Source of the DNA: Candidatus Cloacimonadota bacterium
GTDB lineage: Bacteria; Cloacimonadota; Cloacimonadia; Cloacimonadales; JAJBBL01
Assembly (NCBI GenBank): GCA_020532365.1
Contig: JAJBBL010000172.1
Coordinates: 1 to 11,869, forward strand
Direction: 5' to 3'
DNA length: 11,869 nucleotides
Under the pieces are notes generated by a model, which searched no databases, was not told where the DNA came from, and saw nothing but the letters and a program-made list of their open reading frames with translations. The position numbers and the translations under genes were made by a program. This document shows positions 1 to 6,952 of the stretch, piece after piece; the first letter of the stretch is position 1; every line of letters begins with the position of its first letter.

Positions 1-1
1 A

Positions 2-1705
2 ATGAAGAGTATAAAACATTTAGCGATTTTAGTCAGTGTTTTAGTATTTATCGGAGCGTTAGTTTCACTAAACGCCCAAGAAGCAATGGTGTCTGTTTCA
101 ATTAGCGAGCTAAACATACAACAGGGTGGCTCAGCAGAAATAGCGGTTACCTTTGTTTATCCCGAAGATATGCACCAGACACTACAGGAAGATTTCTTTT
201 ATATCGATATCGAAGAAAAACCAGGCTTTAGCTTAGGGGAAACAGTGTATCCGGAAGGGGAGGTGGACGAGTTTGGTGTAATACACTACTATGACCAAAC
301 TACCCTGAAAGCGCCCCTTTATATAGACTCATCTGTAAAAACAGGCTCTCACAACATCACAGTATATGCTGGGTATCAGCTCTGTTTTGATAGTGGTACT
401 TGTACAATGCCAGAAGAGGTTGAAAATGAGCTAACGATTGAAGTAACACCAGGGGTTGTTGAAGCTGCTGGTGATGGTAACATCTGGTTATATTTACTAC
501 TTGCTCTATTGGGCGGGCTTGTCCTGAACTTTACACCTTGTGTGTTTCCTGTTCTCTCTCTCAGGGCTTTTACTTTAATTAGAGACAGTCAAGATGATCG
601 AAAGAAAATAGCGGTCAGCTCACTTATTTATTCAGCAGGTGTAGTAGTAAGCTTCTTGATTTTGGCTGGTATAATTGCAGTACTTAAAGCGTCGGGTGAG
701 ATGATTGGTTGGGGCTTCCAATTCCAGAATCCAACCTTCGTGTTCGTTTTAACCGCTATAATGTTTGCTTTTGCGCTCTCTTTATTTGACGTTTTTGTTA
801 TCTCAGCACCGGAATCACAAACCGCCTCCAAGATGTCCAACAAAGGGGGACTGTTAGGTTCATTCTTTATGGGTATCTTTGCTGTGTTATTGGGAACTCC
901 TTGTACTGCTCCGATGCTGGGTGCTGCGCTCGCATTTGCTTTTGCACAGCCGGCAGCGATGATATTTGCTATGTTTTTCTTAATTGGTATAGGAATGGCG
1001 TTACCTTTCCTTTTACTGGCAATAAAACCTCAAGTGGTAAATAAATTTCCAAAGCCAGGTGAATGGATGAACACCTTGAAATTCTTGATGGGATTTCTTC
1101 TACTTTTCTGGGCTATAAAGCAGTTGAACGTTCTCTACTATCAAATTGGTGGTGCGGCACTTATCTCAGTTCTCTACTTCTTATTAGCCTTAGCGTTTGG
1201 TATTTGGTTGATTGGAAAATATGCTAAGCCTTATGAGCCAATTCATAAGAAAATAATAGCTATAGCTATCGCCTTAATTGTAGTTATCTCAGTTGGATTC
1301 AATACCCTTCACTTTGATACTTTAAGTGAAAATGGCGAAGTGGGTGCTAACACCTTAGAGGGAAGATGGCAAGTCTTCTCACCCGAAAAAGTGGAAGAGT
1401 TACGTCAGCAAAATATTCCTGTATTTATCGACTTTACGGCTAAATGGTGTACCACTTGTCAAACAAATGAGATGACTGTTTTAAAGACTAAAGATATTCA
1501 AAGTGCGTTTGAAGAGGCTGGGGTTGAAATCTTTATCGCTGATTTCACTAACAACGATAAAGTTATAGCCACTGAGATAAGAAAGTATGGGCGTGCCGGG
1601 GTACCTGTTTATGTGTTTTATCTACCGGGTGAAGAGGAGCCAGTTCTCTTGCCCGAAATGATTAACAAGAAAATGGTGTTAGACGTTTTAGATAGAATTA
1701 AATGA
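2..1705 (+). CDS. dsbD: DsbD-family thiol:disulfide interchange protein (transmembrane electron transporter)
   Basis: DsbD takes electrons from cytoplasmic thioredoxin across the inner membrane and gives them to periplasmic thiol proteins. The 567-residue protein matches full-length DsbD (about 550-600). A signal peptide (about 1-25, ending LNAQ) leads into an N-terminal DsbD-alpha-like beta domain with Cys128 and Cys134, spaced as the CX5C pair of E. coli DsbD. Hydrophobic segments fill about 160-437 and carry the two half-motifs TPCVFPVL (Cys180) and GTPCTAPMLGAALAF (Cys301). A C-terminal thioredoxin domain (about 455-567) has KWCTTC (Cys483, Cys486) and a cis-Pro in GVPVYVF. All six catalytic cysteines are present, so it should be active. 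The ATG is the second base of the window; the clean signal peptide supports it, but its ribosome binding site and promoter are out of view. It is the first visible gene of an operon of thioredoxin-fold proteins, which are its likely clients. Confidence 0.93.
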   Translation: MKSIKHLAILVSVLVFIGALVSLNAQEAMVSVSISELNIQQGGSAEIAVTFVYPEDMHQTLQEDFFYIDIEEKPGFSLGETVYPEGEVDEFGVIHYYDQTTLKAPLYIDSSVKTGSHNITVYAGYQLCFDSGTCTMPEEVENELTIEVTPGVVEAAGDGNIWLYLLLALLGGLVLNFTPCVFPVLSLRAFTLIRDSQDDRKKIAVSSLIYSAGVVVSFLILAGIIAVLKASGEMIGWGFQFQNPTFVFVLTAIMFAFALSLFDVFVISAPESQTASKMSNKGGLLGSFFMGIFAVLLGTPCTAPMLGAALAFAFAQPAAMIFAMFFLIGIGMALPFLLLAIKPQVVNKFPKPGEWMNTLKFLMGFLLLFWAIKQLNVLYYQIGGAALISVLYFLLALAFGIWLIGKYAKPYEPIHKKIIAIAIALIVVISVGFNTLHFDTLSENGEVGANTLEGRWQVFSPEKVEELRQQNIPVFIDFTAKWCTTCQTNEMTVLKTKDIQSAFEEAGVEIFIADFTNNDKVIATEIRKYGRAGVPVYVFYLPGEEEPVLLPEMINKKMVLDVLDRIK

Positions 1706-1740
1706 AAAGACAATAGTTTGGAGAAAGTTTAGAGAGAAAT

Positions 1741-2862
1741 ATGAAGAAGATTATGAGTATGAGATGGGCTATAGCGTTGCTAATTATCGCTACGCTAAGT
1801 TTAGTATCGTGTGACCGATTTGATCATAAATTTGAGCCCCCTGTGATCGATAACAGTTTTGAGTTGCATCTTAAAGAATATATAAAGGTGCTACAGGAAG
1901 CGTTGCAAAGCTTAGATGCTACCTTGATTGATAGATTCTTTAGTGACAGCTATCTTAACAACGGACTGAGTAAATCTGAGCAGATAGAATTTATCTTTAG
2001 TTTAGCCGAAGATAAAGAGGTAGTAGAGACTGAACTGATGGCGTTCAATATCGATAAAAGAAGTTTCACTTATTCTCTGTTCAATGGCGAAGATGAGCAT
2101 ATCTTTGACGAGTATGCAGACACAAAAGATAGTGGCTTCTTATTCATAGGTGATGGGGAGGATGCAGATGAGCCAGACGACCCAGATGAGCCTGAAAATG
2201 CTAAGATATTGGTCGAGCTCTTTACCGGCACTTGGTGCCCTAACTGTCCTTATGTGGAATCAGCTTTGGACAGACTTAAGGACGAGCTGGGCAATAGCTT
2301 CTACTATCTTGAGTACCATATTATGGATCAGTTCAACACAAATCATACAGATCTGTTAGGGTATTACAATCTTCCATCGTCCCTACCAGTCAGTATGATC
2401 CAAGGTGAACTAAGTATTCCTACCGGAAGTGCTGATGGAAGCTACCCACAGTATAAATATGCAATTGAGCAGAGGTTGAATACTGAGGCTAAAGTACTGT
2501 TCAGTGAATTCGACTACTCGACGAACGATGAAGAGCTCTCATTTGCAGTGAAACTCAAGAAAACGGGAGAGCTTGGTTCTAAATTAGAGCTACGCTACGC
2601 ATTGATTGATAAAGAGACATCTGTAAAGAATTCAGCAGGAGATTTTTGTGCAAACGTAGTAATAAAGAAAGGTAGTGTAACGATTGATGAAGACGCCTTT
2701 GAAGGTGATACGGTATTGATTACTACAGACTTTATAAAACCGTCATACAACTTTACCTCACCGAGCTTAACTATCTGGGTGCAAAACATAGAAGACAACT
2801 ATGATAGCTCAACTTGTGTAGTATATAATGTTGATGAATACCCAGTTTTATTAGTAGATTAA
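1741..2862 (+). CDS. Lipoprotein with Omp28-like thioredoxin domain (CPNC)
   Basis: Predicted lipid-anchored periplasmic or outer-membrane thiol protein, 373 residues. The signal peptide ends in the lipobox LVSC, giving a modified Cys24. Residues 38-135 form a mixed helical/beta domain of unclear family; its layout resembles NTF2-like domains, but this is weak. An acidic Asp/Glu/Pro linker (about 138-152) then leads to a thioredoxin-like domain opening ILVELFTGTWCPNCP (Cys166, Cys169) with a probable cis-Pro in SLPVSMI. The last 120 or so residues are a beta-rich domain, as in Omp28-related proteins, with two more cysteines (303, 359). The start lies 35 nt after dsbD; only a weak AGAGAG precedes the ATG, and in-frame ATGs at 1753 and 1759 are alternatives that keep the signal peptide. 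Asp at +2 would retain a lipoprotein in the inner membrane in E. coli, but that rule need not hold here. The electron donor is probably the upstream DsbD (inference). Confidence 0.8.
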   Translation: MKKIMSMRWAIALLIIATLSLVSCDRFDHKFEPPVIDNSFELHLKEYIKVLQEALQSLDATLIDRFFSDSYLNNGLSKSEQIEFIFSLAEDKEVVETELMAFNIDKRSFTYSLFNGEDEHIFDEYADTKDSGFLFIGDGEDADEPDDPDEPENAKILVELFTGTWCPNCPYVESALDRLKDELGNSFYYLEYHIMDQFNTNHTDLLGYYNLPSSLPVSMIQGELSIPTGSADGSYPQYKYAIEQRLNTEAKVLFSEFDYSTNDEELSFAVKLKKTGELGSKLELRYALIDKETSVKNSAGDFCANVVIKKGSVTIDEDAFEGDTVLITTDFIKPSYNFTSPSLTIWVQNIEDNYDSSTCVVYNVDEYPVLLVD

Positions 2863-2885
2863 AAGGTGAGCTAATCATTCATAAT

Positions 2886-2890
2886 GGAGG
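2886..2890 (+). promoter_or_regulatory. Ribosome binding site that decides a GTG start
   Basis: GGAGG lies 8 nt before a GTG at 2899. The in-frame ATG at 2884 overlaps this motif and has no Shine-Dalgarno sequence of its own, so the ATG is probably part of the ribosome binding site and not the start. Confidence 0.7.
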
Positions 2891-2898
2891 AATTAAGA

Positions 2899-3399
2899 GT
2901 GAATAAAAAGATGATATATATGGCTTTAGCGTTGCTAATGGTGACAATGTCGCTGTTGGCACAGCAAGTGAACGATTTTACCCTGACAGATGCAAACAAT
3001 AACGAAGTTAAGTTGTCTGACCATCTCGGGAAAGGGATAGTAATCTTAGACTTCTGGGCTACTTGGTGTCAACCTTGTATGAAGTTACTTCCAGAAATGG
3101 ATAAAATTCAATCAGAGTTTGAAGATGTCACTATTTTGGCAATTAATGTTGATACTCCCCGGTTATTGAACAAAGCAAAGGCGCAAGTACGCTCTCAAAA
3201 GTATTCTTTTCTAACTCTGTTTGATACCAATCAAACAGTGATGAAGAGGTTCCAGGTTACAACGATTCCGCACACTTTCATTTTAGATAGTACAGGAAAG
3301 ATTTTATTTGAGCACACAGGTTACTCCAAGGGCGATGAGGTAGAATTACGTGAAAAAATTCTCAGTTTCCTACAAAATGATGAGGAGGAGACAGAATGA
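2899..3399 (+). CDS. TlpA-like periplasmic thioredoxin-family protein
   Basis: A TlpA/ResA-type thioredoxin that passes reducing equivalents from a membrane transporter such as DsbD to envelope proteins. From the GTG it is 166 residues: signal peptide MNKKMIYMALALLMV onwards, cut near LLA/QQV, then a single thioredoxin domain with the AhpC/TSA-like opening VNDFTLTD, active site FWATWCQPC (Cys57, Cys60), INVDTPR and cis-Pro in TTIPHTFILD (Pro124). The ending GKILFEHTGYSKGDE followed by a helix is typical of small TlpA-like proteins. Starting at the ATG at 2884 would add five residues (MEELR) before the signal peptide and would consume the ribosome binding site, so GTG is preferred. Its stop overlaps the next ATG by 4 nt (ATGA), pointing to translational coupling with the barrel gene. 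It has no insert or fused domain, so its exact partner cannot be read from the protein itself. Confidence 0.88.
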   Translation: MNKKMIYMALALLMVTMSLLAQQVNDFTLTDANNNEVKLSDHLGKGIVILDFWATWCQPCMKLLPEMDKIQSEFEDVTILAINVDTPRLLNKAKAQVRSQKYSFLTLFDTNQTVMKRFQVTTIPHTFILDSTGKILFEHTGYSKGDEVELREKILSFLQNDEEETE

Positions 3400-4838
3400 G
3401 TAAACGGTACCATCTATATGTTTTAGTGGTGTTTTTGCTTACGATATCTCCAATATTCAGCCAGGTCAGCATCACTGGGCAGAATGAGAGTGAATATACA
3501 TATAAAGCAGTACCTGACTCACTCAACAATTTCTTTGAAAGTGAGACGAACATAAGGCTCGATTATCAGAATATAGAGATAGGGTTCTCTTTTTTGGCCT
3601 ATCTGCCTAAGTATGATCAATTTGAAGCAGTTAAAGACCTCAACTCTGATGATGTTAATTATCGTTGGGATGATCGTTACATTCAACTTAATCTCTCGTC
3701 AATGAATGTTAGAGCGGGTACTTTTACCGAACATTTCGGTAATGGCCTCATATTAAGATCTTATGAAGATAAGCCAAATCAACACGACACTCGTCTTAAC
3801 GGTCTGTTAGTCAACTTGAACGATGCTAAGTATACCCTCAAAGGGCTATATGGCACTTTGGCCAATCAAGATAACCCAGCTAAAAAAGATGTTATTAACG
3901 GAGTAGACTTGTCGGTACCGCTTGCAAACTCTTTACAGATCGGGGGTAGCTTCACTTATCAACAGATTAGACGGTTCGACGATAAATATCGAACTCGTAT
4001 GGTATTCGGCGGACGTGCGGAGTACTTTTACGATTTCTTTGATATCAATGCAGAATATGCTCAATCTAAAGCATACCATGACATAGTAGATGACAAAAAA
4101 GGGGAGGCTCTATACGTTATCGCAAACACCTATTTTAATGCCTTTACATTAACAGGTGGATACAAAAACTACAATAACTTTGACGATCGGATGAACGAGC
4201 TACCTATGCTAAACTCCAGCGAAGAGCCACTTTCAGATAGATTTGTAACCGGGTATGATGAAGAAGGGCTTTATGGACAGATAGGTTATACACCTAATTA
4301 CTCTACCGCTTTAGAGCTCGCTTATTCAGAAGCTTGGAATAGTGACTTTTCAATACGACAGAGCGATTTATTAGCCTCAGCTCAAAGAGAGTTTGAGGAT
4401 ATAGTCGTCTTTTTAGAGTACGCTCAATTGGAAGAGGTTGATAAGGTACAGAGTAAATGGCTTAGGGAGATGACACCTGCAGCTGCTTTCGACTTTAATT
4501 TATATGGAATACCGACCCATATTAGGGGTGAGTTTGGCATAGAAAAGAGAGTTGAAGATGAAGTCGAAGAGAGAGGATTTAACCCACTACTTCAGACTGA
4601 CTTCACTTTCAAAAAGTTTTCCTTTTCTTTAATCTCTGAAATGGAATTTGATGACTTTAGTTCGTTGAGCGAGGCAGAATACTGGATTGGTGCAGAATTT
4701 GTAGCCCCTTTGTTTAGCCACACTGACCTTAAATTATTCGTTGGTGAGGAGAAAGGGGGCAAGGTATGTCGAAACGGAATGTGTTCACACACGACTCCTT
4801 TTAAGGGGTTGAAGCTTAATCTAACGACCCGTTTTTAA
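3396..4838 (+). CDS. DUF6029-like outer-membrane beta-barrel protein with C-terminal CX4C pair
   Basis: A 480-residue predicted outer-membrane protein. It has a signal peptide (about 1-22, ending PIFS), then many short alternating polar/aromatic strands (for example GFSFLAYLP, FTLTGGYKNY, GLYGQIGY, FSFSLISEM) and a C-terminal Phe, as expected for a beta-barrel. The ending, GGKVCRNGMCSHTTPFKG followed by a last strand, resembles the conserved C-terminus I recall for DUF6029 proteins of Bacteroidota. This is recognition from memory, not a search. Cys458 and Cys463 are the only cysteines in the protein and sit in the turn before the last strand. A strong GAGGAGGAG precedes the ATG, which overlaps the tlpA-like stop (ATGA), so the two proteins should be made together. 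The function of the family is unknown to me; the context suggests that the cysteine pair is a thiol-redox client or relay (inference). Confidence 0.72.
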   Translation: MSKRYHLYVLVVFLLTISPIFSQVSITGQNESEYTYKAVPDSLNNFFESETNIRLDYQNIEIGFSFLAYLPKYDQFEAVKDLNSDDVNYRWDDRYIQLNLSSMNVRAGTFTEHFGNGLILRSYEDKPNQHDTRLNGLLVNLNDAKYTLKGLYGTLANQDNPAKKDVINGVDLSVPLANSLQIGGSFTYQQIRRFDDKYRTRMVFGGRAEYFYDFFDINAEYAQSKAYHDIVDDKKGEALYVIANTYFNAFTLTGGYKNYNNFDDRMNELPMLNSSEEPLSDRFVTGYDEEGLYGQIGYTPNYSTALELAYSEAWNSDFSIRQSDLLASAQREFEDIVVFLEYAQLEEVDKVQSKWLREMTPAAAFDFNLYGIPTHIRGEFGIEKRVEDEVEERGFNPLLQTDFTFKKFSFSLISEMEFDDFSSLSEAEYWIGAEFVAPLFSHTDLKLFVGEEKGGKVCRNGMCSHTTPFKGLKLNLTTRF

Positions 4839-4843
4839 CCGAT

Positions 4844-4849
4844 AGGAGG
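4844..4849 (+). promoter_or_regulatory. Strong ribosome binding site
   Basis: AGGAGG (within TAGGAGGT) sits 5 nt before the ATG at 4855 and fixes that start. It is the strongest Shine-Dalgarno match in the operon, suggesting that the secreted protein downstream is translated efficiently. Confidence 0.7.
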
Positions 4850-4854
4850 TAACT

Positions 4855-6900
4855 ATGAAAAGAAATATATTGATTCTAATGGTGTTGTCACTAATGTTTA
4901 GCTTTTTGTTTGCTGAAGTCAATTATGTACCAAAGCTGATTGTATTGGAGCAATTCGTATCGAGCGTAGACGACAATACATTTGAGAGCTACAAAGGGCT
5001 TCAAGCTCTACAAAAGCAGTATCACTCAGGGGAAGTTATAACTGTTAGGTACTTTACAGACAGAGATGGGGGAGACTACTCATCAGCTTCTGTTAAAGAT
5101 ATGTTTGAAGCTTATAATGTAGAAAACCTCCCCACTACAATAGTTAATGGTAAACATAAAATACTCGATACTAAGAGTGAAGTAAAATGGGGAGAAGCCT
5201 ATGCTTCAATGGTTAACAGAGAGTATTATAAACCATCACCAGTTAAATTGCACACTCTAAACTTTAATAGAGGAACTGGTGAAATTGAAGTTTCTTTAGA
5301 TTTGCTTACTACGGAAGCTATTCAAGAGGGAACTATAAGGTTTATTCTTATGGAAAATGAAGTAACAGATTCAATTACAAATGTGGCAAGGCTGGTAATT
5401 TCAGAGCCGCTTAGTATTACCCAGCAGAATGAAACGATCCAAGTGACTAAGCAGTTTTCCATAGATTCAAATTGGAATGTTGATAATCTTGATGCGATTG
5501 TATACATTGCAGATAGCGATGACTATATAGTGCAGGCGATATCTACATTTGAAGTGCCTCAGAAAGGGAATTTAAGAGCTGTAATACCGAATCAAAGAAT
5601 CGATATTGGTGGTTCTAACGGTCAAACAGAACAGCCGTTCTTCTCTCTGTTTAACTTGGGAGCAGATGGGGAATTTGGTATTAGTATTGTTAACACTTAT
5701 GGTAAAGATGGGTGGTTCTTAACCTATTGTGACGAGCACTCATGCTTCTTTGGTCCTTCAACATTTACACTCAATGAGGGTGAATACAAAGAGTTTCACG
5801 CCAACATAATGCCAACTGAACCAGGTGTGTTAGAATACCACTTTTTAGTGACTATTTCAGATGATACAAAGTATTCGATCCCGTTAATGTTTATTACCAA
5901 TGATGTAGAGTATCTTGTGATCGATGGTGATGGTGGAAATGTCGTTAATTGGGACACTACAGACATTCTTGATCAAGATGGCGTGTCCTATGGAGTATGG
6001 GACACAGACTTCGCCGAAGCAAGCTCAATCATTGCAGAGCATTGGAATAAATTAATCTGGGTGACGGGTAATAGACAGCCAGCCTTATCAGGGAGCGACA
6101 TAGACTTTTTAAAGCTCTATTTGAGTAAAGAGAATGCTTTATATATCACAGGAAACAGTATTGGTTCAGATCTCGTGCTTAGTGATTACAACCAAGATTT
6201 GTCGTTTTACGAAGAGTATTTAGCAGCTACTCTTGTGTCAGATCGTACAGAAGAGGAGACCATTATTGGCGTACCACAAGATCCAATAACAGATGGTTTG
6301 AGTTTCAATATTTACGCAGGGTTTGCCAATCAGCCTGGACCAGAGGTTATAGAGCCAAACCACGAGAACTCAGAGGTGATTTTTAAGTATGCTGATGAAA
6401 CAACTGCAGGAGTTAGAACAATATTGGATTCAGGTGCGAGAGTTGTTTATACCAGCTTTGGTTTCGAGTTCATAGAGTCAGTAGAAACGAGTGCAGAGCT
6501 GCTCTATAATGTCCTTAACTGGTTTGAGGTTACGAGCGTAGAAGAGGGGCTGATTAATGTACCAAGTTTAACAAAAACAGAACTCTACCCGAGCTATCCA
6601 AATCCTTTTTCTCTCTCAAAAGCGGCTGATTCAGTAAGTTCTCGATCAGTTACAAATGGAATTACCATCTCTTACAATATAGATAGAAAAGAAATTGCCT
6701 CTCACTCTTTATCGATATATAATATTAGAGGACAGAAGGTAAAAGAGTTCCCAGTACTCAATGCTCAAGAAAATGGAGCTGGACAAGTAGTCTGGGATGT
6801 AAAAGATGACTCAGGTAGGATGGTAGTGAGTGGCGTTTATTTTTCAGTGCTTAAAGGTAAGTCTGGAAGTAAAGCGCAGAAACTATTGATCATTAAGTAA
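4855..6900 (+). CDS. Secreted multidomain protein: cysteine-less thioredoxin-like domain, ThuA-like domain, C-terminal sorting domain
   Basis: 681 residues. The signal peptide is cut near FLFA/EVN (20/21). Residues about 25-120 follow the thioredoxin/Omp28 pattern (LIVLEQF, then a helix, then VRYF, then NLPTTIVNG with the cis-Pro), but the CxxC place is occupied by Asp39-Asp-Asn-Thr42, so it cannot do dithiol chemistry there. Beta-rich stretches follow (about 130-350) with the only cysteines, Cys292 and Cys297 (YCDEHSC). Residues about 352-560 look like a ThuA/type 1 glutamine-amidotransferase-like fold: LVIDGDGG, GVSYGVWDTD, LIWVTGN, ALYITGNSIGSDL. Similar segments occur in secreted FCB proteins. 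I see no convincing catalytic Cys/His pair, so it may be structural. The end (578-681) is a YPNPF, IYNIRGQKVKEF, SGVYF, KLLIIK domain of the FlgD-Ig/type 9 sorting class. It lies 16 nt after the barrel gene. Export to the surface is inferred from the sorting domain. Confidence 0.75.
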   Translation: MKRNILILMVLSLMFSFLFAEVNYVPKLIVLEQFVSSVDDNTFESYKGLQALQKQYHSGEVITVRYFTDRDGGDYSSASVKDMFEAYNVENLPTTIVNGKHKILDTKSEVKWGEAYASMVNREYYKPSPVKLHTLNFNRGTGEIEVSLDLLTTEAIQEGTIRFILMENEVTDSITNVARLVISEPLSITQQNETIQVTKQFSIDSNWNVDNLDAIVYIADSDDYIVQAISTFEVPQKGNLRAVIPNQRIDIGGSNGQTEQPFFSLFNLGADGEFGISIVNTYGKDGWFLTYCDEHSCFFGPSTFTLNEGEYKEFHANIMPTEPGVLEYHFLVTISDDTKYSIPLMFITNDVEYLVIDGDGGNVVNWDTTDILDQDGVSYGVWDTDFAEASSIIAEHWNKLIWVTGNRQPALSGSDIDFLKLYLSKENALYITGNSIGSDLVLSDYNQDLSFYEEYLAATLVSDRTEEETIIGVPQDPITDGLSFNIYAGFANQPGPEVIEPNHENSEVIFKYADETTAGVRTILDSGARVVYTSFGFEFIESVETSAELLYNVLNWFEVTSVEEGLINVPSLTKTELYPSYPNPFSLSKAADSVSSRSVTNGITISYNIDRKEIASHSLSIYNIRGQKVKEFPVLNAQENGAGQVVWDVKDDSGRMVVSGVYFSVLKGKSGSKAQKLLIIK

Positions 6901-6952
6901 TTTCAACCAGATAAGTTGATAAATAACAGTCTAAATAAACAAGGAGTGTGAA

